Shown here: positions 27,410 to 37,854 of the stretch, one piece after another | Position numbering within the stretch: the stretch's first letter is position 1 | How the letters are laid out: each line of letters starts with the position of its first letter | Assembly (NCBI RefSeq): GCF_004345735.1 | Contig: NZ_SLXL01000003.1 | Location: 124,001-188,000, forward strand | Source: Rhodovulum adriaticum | GTDB taxonomy: Bacteria; Pseudomonadota; Alphaproteobacteria; Rhodobacterales; Rhodobacteraceae | Reading direction: 5' to 3' | Length of the DNA: 64,000 bases | Made by a program: the position numbers and the translations under genes | The notes under the pieces: generated by a model | Database searches by the model: none | What the model saw: the letters and a program-made list of their open reading frames with translations, nothing else | What the model was told of the DNA's origin: nothing

Positions 27410-28425
27410 GCGACGATCTGAAACCGCTGATCGGCATCGCCGCCGACCGGCCGCTGAGCCGGGCCGAGGCGGAAAGCGCCTTCGAGGCCCTGTTCGAGGG
27501 CCAGGCCACCCCCAGCCAGATCGGCGGCCTGCTGATGGCGCTGCGCACCCGCGGTGAAACAGTGGACGAATTCGCCGCCGCCGCCGCCGTCATGCGGGCC
27601 AAGTGTAAACCCGTCGCCGCCCCCGAGGGCGCGATGGACATCGTGGGCACCGGGGGCGATGGCAAGGGCACGCTGAACATTTCCACCGCGACGGCCTTTG
27701 TCGTGGCCGGCGCGGGCGTGCCGGTCGCCAAGCACGGCAACCGCAACCTGTCGTCCAAGTCCGGCGCGGCGGATGCGATGGGGGAAATGGGCATCAACGT
27801 GATGGTCGGCCCGGATGTCGTTGAAAAGGCGCTGAAAGAGGTCGGGATCGGCTTCATGATGGCGCCGATGCACCACCCGGCCATGGCCCATGTGATGCCC
27901 ACCCGGATGGAACTGGGCACGCGCACGATCTTCAACATCCTCGGCCCGCTTACCAACCCCGCGGGGGTGAAACGGCAACTGACCGGCGCCTTTACCCGCG
28001 ACCTGATCCGCCCCATGGCCGAAACCCTGGGCGCGCTCGGGTCCGAGCGCGCCTGGCTGGTCCATGGCGGCGACGGCACGGATGAGCTGTCCATCGCGGG
28101 CGTGTCCTGGGTCGCGGTGCTGGACGGCGGCACGGTCAGCGAACGCGAAGTCCACCCCGAAGAGGCGGGCCTGCCGGTCCATCCCTTCGAGGCGATCCTG
28201 GGCGGCACGCCCGAACACAACGCGCGCGCCTTTGCCGCGCTGCTGGATGGCGAGGCGTCCGCCTATCGCGACGCGGTGCTGTTGAACGCAGCGGCCGCGC
28301 TGGTCGTTGCGGGCCAGGCCAGTGATCTGGCGCAGGGCGTGGCAATTGCCGCCGAGAGCATCGACAGCGGCGCGGCCAAGGCCAAGGTCGAGGGCCTGGC
28401 CAAGATCACCTCGGGGGCGGCATGA
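27406..28425 (+). CDS. trpD: Anthranilate phosphoribosyltransferase TrpD
   Basis: 339 residues. It joins anthranilate to PRPP, the second step to tryptophan. The PRPP-binding motif is [20 protein letters not shown] and the phosphate loop continues as [20 protein letters not shown]. Length fits the family. It overlaps trpG and trpC by four bases at each end, so translation of the three is coupled. Confidence 0.96.
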   Translation: MSDDLKPLIGIAADRPLSRAEAESAFEALFEGQATPSQIGGLLMALRTRGETVDEFAAAAAVMRAKCKPVAAPEGAMDIVGTGGDGKGTLNISTATAFVVAGAGVPVAKHGNRNLSSKSGAADAMGEMGINVMVGPDVVEKALKEVGIGFMMAPMHHPAMAHVMPTRMELGTRTIFNILGPLTNPAGVKRQLTGAFTRDLIRPMAETLGALGSERAWLVHGGDGTDELSIAGVSWVAVLDGGTVSEREVHPEEAGLPVHPFEAILGGTPEHNARAFAALLDGEASAYRDAVLLNAAAALVVAGQASDLAQGVAIAAESIDSGAAKAKVEGLAKITSGAA

Positions 28426-29222
28426 GCGATACCATCCTTGACCGCATCAAGGCCTACAAGCTGGAAGAGGTCGCCGCCGACAAATCCGCCAAACCGCTTG
28501 CGGATGTAGAGTCAGAGGCCAAGGCCGCGCCCCCCGTACGGGGCTTTGGCGCCGCGCTGAGTACCAAGGCCGAAACCGGCCACGGCCTGATCGCCGAGGT
28601 CAAGAAGGCCAGCCCCTCCAAGGGGCTGATCCGCCCCGATTTCGACCCGCCCGCGCTGGCGAAGGCCTACGAGGACGGCGGCGCGGCCTGTCTGTCGGTG
28701 CTGACCGATACACCGTCCTTTCAGGGGGCCAAGGACTATCTGGTGCAGGCCCATGATGCCACCGCCCTGCCCTGCCTGCGCAAGGATTTCATGTACGACA
28801 CCTACCAGGTGGCCGAGGCCCGCGCCCTGGGCGCCGATTGCATTCTGATCATCATGGCCAGCGTGTCCGACGCGCAGGCCGCGGAACTGGAGGATGCGGC
28901 CTTTGGCTGGGGCATGGACGTGCTGATCGAGGTGCACGACGCCGCCGAACTGGACCGGGCCCTGGCGCTGAAATCGCCGCTGATCGGCATCAACAACCGA
29001 AACCTGAAAACCTTTGAAACCACGCTGGACACCACCCGTACACTGGCCGGGCGCGTGCCTGCCGACCGCCACGTGGTCAGCGAATCCGGCCTCTACACGC
29101 CCGCCGATCTGGCCGACATGGCAGGCCACGGCGTGCGCCGCTTCCTGATCGGGGAGAGCCTGATGCGGCAGGACGACGTGACCGCGGCCACCCGCGCCCT
29201 GCTGGCCGACCCGGTGGCGTGA
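28422..29222 (+). CDS. trpC: Indole-3-glycerol phosphate synthase TrpC
   Basis: 266 residues, a TIM barrel that closes the indole ring of carboxyanilino-deoxyribulose phosphate. Family blocks: [75 protein letters not shown] and [14 protein letters not shown] stand-alone TrpC without the TrpF domain, so trpF must lie elsewhere. Its TGA overlaps the moaC ATG by one base (TGATG). Confidence 0.96.
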   Translation: MSDTILDRIKAYKLEEVAADKSAKPLADVESEAKAAPPVRGFGAALSTKAETGHGLIAEVKKASPSKGLIRPDFDPPALAKAYEDGGAACLSVLTDTPSFQGAKDYLVQAHDATALPCLRKDFMYDTYQVAEARALGADCILIIMASVSDAQAAELEDAAFGWGMDVLIEVHDAAELDRALALKSPLIGINNRNLKTFETTLDTTRTLAGRVPADRHVVSESGLYTPADLADMAGHGVRRFLIGESLMRQDDVTAATRALLADPVA

Positions 29223-29701
29223 TGGCGGACCTGACCCATTTCGACGCCGAGGGACACGCCCACATGGTCGATGTCTCGGACAAGCCCGCCACCGCGCGGG
29301 TCGCCGTGGCCGAAGGGTGGGTCAAGATGACGTCGGAAACGCTGGCGCTGGTCACCGAGCAGCGCGCGAAAAAGGGCGACGTGCTGGGCGTGGCGCGACT
29401 GGCGGGGATCATGGGCGCCAAGAAAACGGCCGAGCTGATCCCGCTGTGCCACCCCCTGCCCGTGACCAAGGTTACACTGGGGTTGACGCCAGACCCCGAC
29501 CTGCCCGGTATCCGCATCGCTGCCACGGTCAAGACCACCGGCCAGACCGGCGTCGAGATGGAGGCGTTAACCGCGGCCTCAACCGCCGCGCTGACGGTCT
29601 ATGACATGCTGAAGGCCGCCGAAAAGGGAATGGAAATCGGCGGCATCCGCCTGACCCTGAAAGAGGGCGGGAAATCGGGCCGCTACGAGGCGCCGAAATG
29701 A
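29222..29701 (+). CDS. moaC: Cyclic pyranopterin monophosphate synthase MoaC
   Basis: 159 residues from the ATG at 29222. It acts with MoaA in the first step of molybdenum cofactor synthesis. Hallmarks: [39 protein letters not shown] and [20 protein letters not shown]. It is translationally coupled to trpC (TGATG) and to moeA (four-base overlap). MoaA is not in this operon. Confidence 0.95.
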   Translation: MADLTHFDAEGHAHMVDVSDKPATARVAVAEGWVKMTSETLALVTEQRAKKGDVLGVARLAGIMGAKKTAELIPLCHPLPVTKVTLGLTPDPDLPGIRIAATVKTTGQTGVEMEALTAASTAALTVYDMLKAAEKGMEIGGIRLTLKEGGKSGRYEAPK

Positions 29702-30870
29702 TCTCGGTCGCCGAGGCGCTGGCCCATATCTTCGATCTGGTCGCCCCCCTGCCGACCGAAGAGGTCGCGCTCGAGGATGCGGCAGGCCGGGTGCTGGCCG
29801 CCCCGGTGATCGCCCGGCGGGACCAGCCGCCCTTTGCGGCCTCTGCCATGGATGGCTACGCGGTGACGGCCGCCGATGCCCGACCCGGCGCCAGCCTCGG
29901 CGTGATCGGCACGTCGGCCGCCGGGCATGGATTTGACGGAACGCTCGCCCCCGGACAGGCGGTACGCATCTTCACCGGCGCGCCGGTCCCGCCCGGCGCG
30001 GATCGCGTCATCATCCAAGAGGACGTGATGCGGGACGGCGACCGCATCACCCTTGGTGACCGGCTGGACAGCGCGGCCCATATCCGCCCCGCCGGGGCCG
30101 ATTTCGCCTGTGGCGACACCCTGTCTGCGCCCCGGCGCCTGCGGCCCGCCGACCTGGCATTGGCCGCGGCCATGAACGTGCCCCGCGTCACCGCCCACCG
30201 CCGCCCGCGCGTGGCAATCATCGCCACCGGGGACGAGTTGGTGATGCCCGGCGAAACCCCCGGCCCCGACCAGATCATCGCCGCCAACGGCTTTGCCCTG
30301 ACAGCGATGGCCGAGGCCGAAGGCGCCCGTGCGCAGATGCTACCCATCGCGCGCGATACCGAGGCGTCCCTGCGGGCCGTCTTTGCCCAGGCCCGCGATG
30401 CTGACCTGATCCTGACCATCGGAGGGGCCTCTGTCGGCGATCACGACCTGGTGGGCAAGGTGGCCGCCGATCTGGGACTGAACCAGAGCTTTTACAAGGT
30501 GGCGATGCGCCCGGGCAAACCGTTGATGGCGGGGCGGCTGGGCGATGCCACGATGATTGGTCTGCCCGGCAACCCGGTGTCCGCGCTGGTCTGCGCCCAT
30601 GTCTTCGTTCTGCCGGCGATCCGGGTGATGCAAGGCCTGCCCGCTGAACCGGCCCCTGCGTCCCGTGCGCCGGTGGCCTGCGATCTGCCAGCAAACGGCC
30701 CGCGCGCCCATTACATGCGCGCCCGGATCATCGACGGGCGGCTTGTCCCCTTCGACAGTCAGGACAGCGCCCTGCTGACCATCCTGTCCGAGGCCCGCGC
30801 GCTGATCGTGCGGGCGCCCCATGAGGGGCCACGGCAAGCGGGCGAGCGGGTGGATTACCTGCCGCTTTAG
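29698..30870 (+). CDS. moeA: Molybdopterin molybdenumtransferase MoeA
   Basis: 390 residues. It inserts molybdate into adenylylated molybdopterin. Domain order is standard: [19 protein letters not shown] at the N-terminus, the MoCF domain with [13 protein letters not shown] and [19 protein letters not shown], then [19 protein letters not shown] and [14 protein letters not shown]. It ends 70 bases before the lexA start, which has its own promoter, so lexA is not only an operon member. Confidence 0.95.
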   Translation: MISVAEALAHIFDLVAPLPTEEVALEDAAGRVLAAPVIARRDQPPFAASAMDGYAVTAADARPGASLGVIGTSAAGHGFDGTLAPGQAVRIFTGAPVPPGADRVIIQEDVMRDGDRITLGDRLDSAAHIRPAGADFACGDTLSAPRRLRPADLALAAAMNVPRVTAHRRPRVAIIATGDELVMPGETPGPDQIIAANGFALTAMAEAEGARAQMLPIARDTEASLRAVFAQARDADLILTIGGASVGDHDLVGKVAADLGLNQSFYKVAMRPGKPLMAGRLGDATMIGLPGNPVSALVCAHVFVLPAIRVMQGLPAEPAPASRAPVACDLPANGPRAHYMRARIIDGRLVPFDSQDSALLTILSEARALIVRAPHEGPRQAGERVDYLPL

Positions 30871-30878
30871 CGCCACGC

Positions 30879-30907
30879 TTGACACAAAACGGGAACATGC
30901 GTAGAAC
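30879..30907 (+). promoter_or_regulatory. lexA promoter with overlapping SOS box
   Basis: TTGACA (30879-30884) and TAGAAC (30902-30907) are separated by exactly 17 bases. The alphaproteobacterial SOS box GAACN7GAAC lies at 30893-30907, so its second half-site is part of the -10 element. LexA bound there would block RNA polymerase, giving tight self-repression that is relieved on DNA damage. Confidence 0.88.
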
Positions 30908-30940
30908 ATGGACGAACACCCCGGCGGTGACGGAGGTTCC

Positions 30941-31642
30941 ATGCTCACGCGCAAACAACTCGACCTGTTGGAATTCATTCACAAGCGGACCCAGGCCGAT
31001 GGCGTCCCCCCCTCTTTCGACGAGATGCGGGATGCGCTGGACCTGCGGTCCAAATCGGGCATTCACCGCCTGATCACGGCGCTGGAGGAGCGCGGCTTCA
31101 TCCGCCGCCTGGCCCACCGCGCCCGCGCGATCGAGATCGTCAAACTGCCCGAAGCGCTGGAAACCAAGCTGGGTAAGACCGGCTTTACCCCCAAGGTGAT
31201 CGAGGGGGATGCGCCCCCGCCGCCGCCCGCGGGCGCGATGAACGTGGAATCGGTCGGCGCGCTGGAACTGCCGGTGATGGGCCGGATCGCCGCAGGCACC
31301 CCGATCGAGGCGATTTCCGAGGTCGCCTCTCACGTTGCCGTGCCCGGCACGATGCTGTCCGGCCAGGGCAGGCACTACGCGCTGGAGGTCAAGGGCGACT
31401 CGATGATCGAGGCCGGGATCAACGATGGGGACATCGTGGTGATCCGCGAACAGGATACCGCCCAGAACGGGGAAATCGTCGTCGCCCTGGTAGAGGGGCA
31501 CGAAGCCACGCTGAAACGGTTCCGCCGCAAGGGCGACATGATCGCGCTGGAGGCCGCCAACCCCGCCTATGAAACCCGCCTGCTGCACAGCCATCAGGTC
31601 CACGTTCAGGGCCGGCTGGTCGGGCTGATCCGCAGCTACTGA
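30941..31642 (+). CDS. lexA: SOS-response repressor and self-cleaving protease LexA
   Basis: 233 residues from the ATG at 30941, with GGAGG just upstream; an earlier ATG at 30908 lies inside the likely untranslated leader. The N-terminal winged helix ([32 protein letters not shown]) binds the SOS box. The C-terminal peptidase has the cleavage site Ala118-Gly119 in [11 protein letters not shown], Ser154 in [14 protein letters not shown] and Lys192 in EATLKRF. It is self-regulated through the SOS box upstream. Its last seven bases overlap the end of the convergent comEC gene. Confidence 0.97.
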   Translation: MLTRKQLDLLEFIHKRTQADGVPPSFDEMRDALDLRSKSGIHRLITALEERGFIRRLAHRARAIEIVKLPEALETKLGKTGFTPKVIEGDAPPPPPAGAMNVESVGALELPVMGRIAAGTPIEAISEVASHVAVPGTMLSGQGRHYALEVKGDSMIEAGINDGDIVVIREQDTAQNGEIVVALVEGHEATLKRFRRKGDMIALEAANPAYETRLLHSHQVHVQGRLVGLIRSY

Positions 31643-33654
31643 GTCCAAGGGCGATTGCCGGCCAGACGGCGCGCCCCGATCCGCCTGACCCCATCCCCAT
31701 CGGGATACAGCGCCAAGGCGCCGGTCGTCCGCAGCATCGTGCGATCAAACAGCGTACAGCCCGGCGGCGGTCGATCCACGCGCTGCGGCACCACCACCCA
31801 GCCCGCAGCACAGGCCGGTGCAATACGCTCGGCCCAGCCCCGGCCGCTTAGCAAGGTGATGCGTTGCGCACCGACCATGGCCACCTGCGCCTGGCGCGGC
31901 CCGAACAGCCCCGGCCGGGCAAAGGCCGCATCCTGTTCCGCCCGGTCGCCATCGTTTTCCAACCAGCTTCGCGCGACGAACCCGTCGCCTGCGGGCTTGC
32001 TCAACGCCCTGCCCTCGGCCGTCATCAGGCCCATCAGCCCGCCGCTTTCGGCGATCAGCAGGACCGGCCGCTGGGCCTGTGCCCACAGCAGCAGGGCCAT
32101 CGCCATCGGCACCAGCCCCAGTGCCCGCGCCCGCCCCTGCCAGACCACTCCGAAAAGCGCCCCAAGGGTCAGCAGCGGCAGCACCCATGGTCCCGGTGCA
32201 ACGACCGGCCAGACCGCACCCTCCATCCCCGCGACATGGTCGGACACCGCCAGGATCCAGGCAATGCCCCAACGCATCGGCTCCAGCCCCAGCCCGGCCA
32301 GCCCAAAGGGCGCAAGGCACGCGGCCAGCACCGCCGCGGGCATCACCAGCGCGCCCATCAGCGGTACGCTCAGCAGGTTGGCCAATAGACCATACTGCGC
32401 CACCTGGTTGAAATGCGCCGCCCCGAATGGCGCGGTCGCGGCCCCGGCCACCGCCGAGGACAGCACCACCGCCAACGGCCCGCGCAGCCAGGCGGGCGGG
32501 CGTGGAACCGACTCGGGCAGATCACGCAGCGCGGCAAAGGCGGCCACCAACGCTGTCGTCGCCGCAAAGGACATCTGGAATCCCGCGCCGGTCAGGCTTT
32601 CAGGTGTCAGCAGCAAAACGATCAACGCCGCAACCGCGACGGCACGCAGGGTCAAGGCACGGCGGTCGGCCAGGACCGCCCCCAACACCACCGCCACCAT
32701 GATGAATGCGCGTTCGGTCGCCACGTTGCCCCCCGACAGCGCCAGGTAGACCGCCCCGGCCAGCAGCGCACCGATGGCGGCGATCTTCTTGATGGGCAGG
32801 CGCAGGGCCACCGGCGGGATCAGTGCCAGGCCATAGCGCAAGGCACCGAATACGACGGCGGTCAGCAGCCCCATATGCAAGCCGGAGATTGCCAGCAGAT
32901 GCGCCAGATTGGCATCGCGCAAATCCTGCAACGTGTCGCGTGAAATCGCCGAGCGATCCCCGGTCAAGATCGCTGCGGCAAACGCCCCCTGGTCGCCCGG
33001 CATCCGTGCACGCAACGCCCGCGACAGATGCATCCGCGCCCGATGCACCGCCAGCGCAACGCCACGCTCTGGCGGCGCCAGCATCACGGGCGGGCTGCGC
33101 GCATAGCCAACCGCCCCCAGGCGCTGAAACCAGGCATGGCGGCGGAAATCGAACCCGCCCGGCTCTGCCGGGGCGGCGGGCGGGGACAGATGCGCGGTCA
33201 CTGCCAGCCATGTGCCCGGCACCGGGTCCGTCAACCCGCTGGCCCCGTGCAACGAGATGCGGACGCGGGCAGGTGTTTCAGCGGGGTCCAGCCCGGAAAT
33301 CCAGACGCGATCCAGCGTCAGGCGCGGCACATCGGACTGGGACCGATCCAGCGCGATCACCCGCCCCTCGACCGGGCCGTAAACGCGATAGGGCAGCACC
33401 GGCGCGGCGACCTGCTGGCTGCGAAGGGCCGCCACCAGAACCCCTGCCCCGATCAGCGCCGGGATCAGCAACACAGGGGCCAGCCGGGGCAGGCGCCAGG
33501 CCAGCACGGCCAGCCCGCCAATCATGGCGCCCGTCACTGCCAGCACGGGGCCGACCGGTTCGACCGGCAGCGCGAAATACAACCCGATCCCCAGGCCCAG
33601 CATCACCGCGCTCCACGGGAAGAGATGCCCGCGCTGATGCTCGATCACGGCCAT
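31636..33654 (-). CDS. comEC: ComEC/Rec2 family DNA-internalisation protein
   Basis: 672 residues from the ATG at 33654; a GTG at 33663 is possible. It is a polytopic inner-membrane protein. The N-terminal part is DUF4131-like, then the competence domain follows with [20 protein letters not shown] and [20 protein letters not shown], the ComEC hallmark. It should conduct single-stranded DNA into the cytoplasm in natural transformation. The C-terminal part is short and lacks the metallo-beta-lactamase domain found in many firmicute ComEC proteins. No other competence gene lies in the window. Confidence 0.88.
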   Translation of the reverse strand: MAVIEHQRGHLFPWSAVMLGLGIGLYFALPVEPVGPVLAVTGAMIGGLAVLAWRLPRLAPVLLIPALIGAGVLVAALRSQQVAAPVLPYRVYGPVEGRVIALDRSQSDVPRLTLDRVWISGLDPAETPARVRISLHGASGLTDPVPGTWLAVTAHLSPPAAPAEPGGFDFRRHAWFQRLGAVGYARSPPVMLAPPERGVALAVHRARMHLSRALRARMPGDQGAFAAAILTGDRSAISRDTLQDLRDANLAHLLAISGLHMGLLTAVVFGALRYGLALIPPVALRLPIKKIAAIGALLAGAVYLALSGGNVATERAFIMVAVVLGAVLADRRALTLRAVAVAALIVLLLTPESLTGAGFQMSFAATTALVAAFAALRDLPESVPRPPAWLRGPLAVVLSSAVAGAATAPFGAAHFNQVAQYGLLANLLSVPLMGALVMPAAVLAACLAPFGLAGLGLEPMRWGIAWILAVSDHVAGMEGAVWPVVAPGPWVLPLLTLGALFGVVWQGRARALGLVPMAMALLLWAQAQRPVLLIAESGGLMGLMTAEGRALSKPAGDGFVARSWLENDGDRAEQDAAFARPGLFGPRQAQVAMVGAQRITLLSGRGWAERIAPACAAGWVVVPQRVDRPPPGCTLFDRTMLRTTGALALYPDGDGVRRIGARRLAGNRPWTQ

Positions 33655-33740
33655 GGGCGGCACGGCTTGTCCTCTCGGCGGCGATCCCCTAGACAGGTCG
33701 CAACGCTATCCCCAACATGGTTTCCAAAAGGTTAAGGCGC

Positions 33741-35144
33741 ATGTCCGAGGCCCCTGTCGTCACTCGTTTCGCCCCCTCGCCCACCGGCTTTCTGCATATC
33801 GGCGGTGCGCGCACGGCGCTGTTCAACTGGCTGTACGCGCGCGGTCGCGGCGGGAAATTCCTGCTGCGGATCGAGGATACCGACCGCGCACGTTCCACCC
33901 CCGAGGCCACGCAGGCGATCCTGGACGGGCTGACCTGGCTGGGCCTGGACTGGGACGGCGAGCCGGTCAGCCAGTTCGCGCGCGCCGATCGCCACCACGA
34001 GGTGGCCGAGGCGATGCTGGCAAGCGGCAATGCCTACAAATGTTTCGCTACACAGGACGAAATCGCCGTCTTCCGCGAGGCGGCCAAGGCCGAGGGGCGG
34101 TCAACCCTTTACCAAAGCCCCTGGCGCGATGCCGACCCGGCAACACACCCCGATGCGCCCTATGTCGTCCGCCTCAAGGCGCCCCGCGACGGCGCGACGG
34201 TGATTGCAGACCAGGTGCAGGGCGACGTGACCGTAAAGAACGCACAGCTGGACGACATGGTTTTGCTGCGCTCTGACGGGACGCCGACCTATATGCTGGC
34301 CGTGGTGGTCGACGATCACGATATGGGCGTGACCCATGTGATCCGGGGCGACGACCACCTGAACAACGCCGCGCGGCAAATGCAGATATATCGCGCGATG
34401 GGCTGGGACGTGCCGGTATGGGCGCATATCCCGCTGATCCACGGCCCCGACGGCAAGAAGCTGTCGAAACGCCACGGCGCCCTGGGGGTCGAGGAATACC
34501 GCGACATGGGCTATCCGGCGGCGGGCATGCGCAACTATCTGGCGCGGCTTGGCTGGTCCCATGGCGATGACGAGTTTTTCACCGACGCGCAGGCGCAAGC
34601 GTGGTTCGACCTGGGCGGAATCGGCAAATCGCCCGCGCGGTTCGACTTCAAGAAGCTGGAAAACCTGTGCGGCCAGCACTTCGCCGGAATGGACGATGCT
34701 GCGCTGCTGCGTGAATTCGAGGGTTTCCTGAAGGCGACGCAACGTTCCCCCCTTGGGGAGGCGCAAAAAGAAGGTCTTGCACAGGCGCTGCTCCTACTGA
34801 AAGGTGGCATCAAGACCTTCCCGCAACTCATTGAAAAAGCGAACTTCGTCTTGGCCTCTCGCCCTATCGAACCGGACGAGAAGGCCGCGAAGGCGCTGGA
34901 TGATGTATCCCGTCGTATACTGGCAGAATTGACGCCGCATCTGCAAAATGCTAGCTGGACGCGAGATGCGCTGGAGGCGGCAGTCGGCACGGTGGCAGAG
35001 GCCCATGGGCTGAAGCTGGGCAAGCTGGCAGGCCCCCTGCGCGCGGCGCTGGCGGGCCGCTCGGTTTCGCCCAGCGTGTTTGACATGATGCTCGTCATCG
35101 GCCGGTACGAAACGCTCGCCCGGCTCGCTGACGCCCAGGGCTGA
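33741..35144 (+). CDS. gltX: Glutamyl-tRNA synthetase GltX
   Basis: 467 residues from the ATG at 33741, preceded by AAGG; an in-frame ATG at 33717 is an alternative. It charges tRNA-Glu, and possibly tRNA-Gln as substrate for GatCAB. Class I signatures: [20 protein letters not shown] (HIGH) and [16 protein letters not shown] (KMSKS variant KLSKR). Alphaproteobacteria often carry two GltX proteins; only one is seen here. A stretch of the C-terminal tRNA-binding region (34740-34985) uses codons unlike the rest of the gene. Confidence 0.94.
   Translation: MSEAPVVTRFAPSPTGFLHIGGARTALFNWLYARGRGGKFLLRIEDTDRARSTPEATQAILDGLTWLGLDWDGEPVSQFARADRHHEVAEAMLASGNAYKCFATQDEIAVFREAAKAEGRSTLYQSPWRDADPATHPDAPYVVRLKAPRDGATVIADQVQGDVTVKNAQLDDMVLLRSDGTPTYMLAVVVDDHDMGVTHVIRGDDHLNNAARQMQIYRAMGWDVPVWAHIPLIHGPDGKKLSKRHGALGVEEYRDMGYPAAGMRNYLARLGWSHGDDEFFTDAQAQAWFDLGGIGKSPARFDFKKLENLCGQHFAGMDDAALLREFEGFLKATQRSPLGEAQKEGLAQALLLLKGGIKTFPQLIEKANFVLASRPIEPDEKAAKALDDVSRRILAELTPHLQNASWTRDALEAAVGTVAEAHGLKLGKLAGPLRAALAGRSVSPSVFDMMLVIGRYETLARLADAQG
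34740..34985 (+). other. Compositionally atypical patch inside gltX
   Basis: Within gltX, codons rare elsewhere in the window cluster here: CTA, GTA, ATA, CGA, TTG, several GCA, AAA, CAA, ATT and CCT, in a stretch such as AAAGAAGGTCTTGCACAGGC. The GC content is visibly lower than on either side, where third positions are almost all G or C. The frame is intact. A recombined segment from a related strain or relaxed codon selection could explain it. Confidence 0.5.
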
Positions 35145-35233
35145 CGGCCTCGGCCGATGTGCCCGCACGCCACGGACCGGCGCCGCAACAGGGAGAGCGG
35201 CGCAGGTCGCCCGTAACACGGAAAGGGACATTC

Positions 35234-36529
35234 ATGGCCGACAGCACCAAAACCGCGACGCTGACCCTGGGAGACAAATCGGTCGAGCTTCCGGTGCTCA
35301 GCCCCACAGCCGGCCCCGACGTGGTCGATATCCGCAAGCTGTATTCGCAGATGGGGGTGTTCACCCACGACCCGGGCTTTACCTCCACCTCGTCCTGCGA
35401 GTCCGCGATCACCTTCATCGATGGCGACGAAGGCGAACTGCTGCACCGCGGCTACCCGATCGACCAGCTGGCCGAGAAATCGCACTTCCTGGAAGTCTGC
35501 TACCTGCTGCTGTACGGCAATCTGCCGACCGCCGCGCAGCTGGAGGATTTCGAGAACCGCGTGACGCGCCATACGATGGTGCACGAGCAGATGCACCGCT
35601 TCTTCTCGGGGTTCCGGCGCGACGCGCACCCGATGGCGATCATGGTGGGCGTGGTCGGCGCGATGTCGGCCTTCTACCACGACTCCACCGACATCAACGA
35701 TCCCTGGCAGCGCGAGGTCGCCTCGATCCGGCTGATCGCCAAGGTGCCGACGATCGCGGCGATGGCCTACAAGTATTCGGTGGGCCAGCCCTTCGTCTAT
35801 CCGCGCAACGATCTGGACTACGCGTCCAACTTCCTGCGGATGTGCTTTGCCGTCCCGGCCGAGGAATACGAGGTCGACCCGATCCTGACGCGCGCGATGG
35901 ACCGCATCTTTACCCTGCACGCGGACCACGAGCAGAACGCATCGACCTCGACCGTGCGCCTGGCCTCGTCCTCGGGGGCTAACCCGTTCGCCTGTATCGC
36001 GGCCGGCATTGCGTGCCTGTGGGGGCCGGCCCATGGCGGCGCCAACCAGGCCTGCCTGGAAATGCTGCGTGAAATCGGCACCGTGGACAAGATTCCGGAA
36101 TACGTCGCGCGCGCCAAGGACAAGAACGACCCGTTCCGCCTGATGGGCTTCGGCCACCGGGTCTACAAGAACTTCGACCCGCGCGCCAAGGTGATGAAAC
36201 AGTCTGCGCACGAGGTGCTGGACCTGCTGGGTGTCGAAGACAACGAGACGCTGAAAGTCGCGATGGAGCTGGAAAAGATCGCGCTGGAAGATCCCTATTT
36301 CGTCGAGAAGAAGCTGTATCCCAACGTGGATTTCTATTCCGGCATCATCCTGGATGCGATGGGCTTCCCGACCTCGATGTTCACGCCGATCTTTGCGGTC
36401 AGCCGCACGGTGGGCTGGATTTCCCAGTGGAAGGAAATGATCTCGGACCCGACGATGAAGATCGGCCGCCCGCGCCAGCTGTACACCGGCCCGACCCATC
36501 GCGATTACACGGATGTCGAGGATCGTTGA
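35234..36529 (+). CDS. gltA: Citrate synthase GltA (type II)
   Basis: 431 residues from the ATG at 35234, with AAAGGGA upstream. It condenses acetyl-CoA and oxaloacetate. Catalytic regions: [38 protein letters not shown] (catalytic His) and [19 protein letters not shown], plus the active-site Asp in [20 protein letters not shown]. The N-terminal beta domain marks the hexameric Gram-negative type. It is followed by two hairpins, one a bidirectional terminator shared with sodB. Confidence 0.95.
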   Translation: MADSTKTATLTLGDKSVELPVLSPTAGPDVVDIRKLYSQMGVFTHDPGFTSTSSCESAITFIDGDEGELLHRGYPIDQLAEKSHFLEVCYLLLYGNLPTAAQLEDFENRVTRHTMVHEQMHRFFSGFRRDAHPMAIMVGVVGAMSAFYHDSTDINDPWQREVASIRLIAKVPTIAAMAYKYSVGQPFVYPRNDLDYASNFLRMCFAVPAEEYEVDPILTRAMDRIFTLHADHEQNASTSTVRLASSSGANPFACIAAGIACLWGPAHGGANQACLEMLREIGTVDKIPEYVARAKDKNDPFRLMGFGHRVYKNFDPRAKVMKQSAHEVLDLLGVEDNETLKVAMELEKIALEDPYFVEKKLYPNVDFYSGIILDAMGFPTSMFTPIFAVSRTVGWISQWKEMISDPTMKIGRPRQLYTGPTHRDYTDVEDR

Positions 36530-36535
36530 TCGACA

Positions 36536-36559
36536 GGGCGCGCGCCCTTCGGCGCGCCC
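36536..36559 (+). other. Hairpin after gltA
   Basis: GGGCGCGC and GCGCGCCC form a perfect eight-base stem around an eight-base loop, eight bases after the gltA stop. Without a T tract it is probably an mRNA 3'-end protecting hairpin ahead of the true terminator. Confidence 0.5.
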
Positions 36560-36574
36560 ACAGCCCGCAACGAA

Positions 36575-36603
36575 AAACGGCCGCCCCGAGGGGCGGCCGT
36601 TTC
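36575..36603. terminator. Bidirectional terminator between gltA and sodB
   Basis: ACGGCCGCCCC and GGGGCGGCCGT form an 11-base stem with A-rich sequence on one side and TTT on the other, so it can end transcription from both convergent genes. Confidence 0.8.
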
Positions 36604-36622
36604 GCGTTTACCGTGCGTGATC

Positions 36623-37231
36623 TCAGGCCTTGGACAGACGCTCGGCCACGTTTTCCCAGTTGACCAGGTTATCCACGAAGTTGGTCAGGTAGGCCGGGCG
36701 CTTGTTGCGGAAATCGATGTAGTAGGAGTGCTCCCACACATCGCAGCCCAACAGCGCGGTCTGGCCAAAGCACAGCGGGTTCACACCGTTTTCCGTCTTG
36801 GTGATCTTCAGCGTGCCGTCGGTATCGACCACCAGCCAGCACCAGCCAGAGCCGAATTGCCCCACGCCCGCGGCGGTGAACTGTTCCTTGAAGCTGTCGA
36901 ACGATCCGAAGCCATCCGTAATGCGGCTTTCCACCTCGGACGGCATCGCGGGCTTGCCCGGACCCATCATCTCCCAGAACTGGGTGTGGTTCCAGTGCTG
37001 CGAGGCGTTGTTGAAGATGCCGTTCTGCGCAACGGCGCCGGCCTCGTAGGTGCCCTTGACGATCTCTTCGAGGGACTTGCCCTCCCACTCGGTCCCGGCG
37101 ATCAGCTTGTTGCCGTTGTCGACATAGGCCTTGTGGTGCAGGTCGTGGTGGTATTCCAGCGTTTCCTTGGACATGCCCAGGTCAGCCAGCGCGTCATGGG
37201 CGTAAGGAAGGTCGGGAAGTTCGAAAGCCAT
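36623..37231 (-). CDS. sodB: Iron/manganese superoxide dismutase SodB
   Basis: 202 residues from the ATG at 37231. It dismutates superoxide in the cytoplasm. Metal ligands are in LEYHHDLHHKAYVDNGN, NNASQHWNHTQFWEMM and LLGCDVWEHSYYIDFRNKRP (His, His, Asp, His), and GSGWCWLVV is the usual core. Sequence details slightly favour iron (the NNASQHWNHTQFW form with Gln/His positioning), but metal use cannot be settled. It lies 62 bases downstream of soxG on the same strand. Confidence 0.93.
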   Translation of the reverse strand: MAFELPDLPYAHDALADLGMSKETLEYHHDLHHKAYVDNGNKLIAGTEWEGKSLEEIVKGTYEAGAVAQNGIFNNASQHWNHTQFWEMMGPGKPAMPSEVESRITDGFGSFDSFKEQFTAAGVGQFGSGWCWLVVDTDGTLKITKTENGVNPLCFGQTALLGCDVWEHSYYIDFRNKRPAYLTNFVDNLVNWENVAERLSKA

Positions 37232-37293
37232 ATTGGGCCCCTCTCTGTTGACTGCGTCACTTTGCCGTAGATGGAGGCCCGGGCGGGGGAAGG

Positions 37294-37854
37294 TCAACCC
37301 CCGGATGCGAAATACCCGACACCCGATCCGGGCGCGGCGGCATTGACCAGCAACCCGGCAACGTAATCCGCCACGGAACGGAAACAGACCAGCCCGAACA
37401 CGTCCTCCTCCTTTTGCCAGACTGCGACGGGCACCTGCGCCAGCCGGGTCCGGCGGAACGTACCGGGGGCAAAGCGGGCAGGCGCGAAATCGACCGGCGA
37501 CAGCTTGGCCAGCACCTCGCGCGCGCCCGGCCCGGTCAGACGGAACTGGGCGCGGGCATCCGACACATCGACGGCGGTGATGTGGTGATCGCCGATCTTG
37601 TTGCGCAGTCTTGCCAGCGCCTCGGGCACCTCTTCGCCGGGGACCAAGATCAACACCTCGTCGGGTGCCATCCAACCGACGCCCCGGGCCCCGTTGAAGG
37701 CGCAGGACAACGGCCCCGGCAACGGCAGGTCCAGCGCCTTGGCCAGCACGTTCCTGAAGCGGCGGCTTTCCAGCTCGCCCTTCAGCGTGATCATGCCGCG
37801 GCCGGACACGGTTTCGATGCGGGCCAGGCCCTCGGTGCAGAGCAGTTCAGACAT
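37294..37854 (-). CDS. soxG: Sarcosine oxidase gamma subunit SoxG
   Basis: 186 residues from the ATG at 37854. Small subunit of heterotetrameric sarcosine oxidase, related to the folate-binding GcvT/YgfZ fold (GVGWMAPDEVLILVPGEE, FRLTGPGAREVLAKLSPVD). It likely helps pass methylene groups to tetrahydrofolate. It overlaps soxA by eight bases and is the last gene of the sox operon. The family is poorly conserved, but context makes the call firm. Confidence 0.9.
   Translation of the reverse strand: MSELLCTEGLARIETVSGRGMITLKGELESRRFRNVLAKALDLPLPGPLSCAFNGARGVGWMAPDEVLILVPGEEVPEALARLRNKIGDHHITAVDVSDARAQFRLTGPGAREVLAKLSPVDFAPARFAPGTFRRTRLAQVPVAVWQKEEDVFGLVCFRSVADYVAGLLVNAAAPGSGVGYFASGG

Noticed and set aside
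30904-30917. Second SOS half-site pair GAAC-N6-GAAC
   Set aside because: Spacing is one base short of the alphaproteobacterial GAACN7GAAC; only the upstream pair fits.
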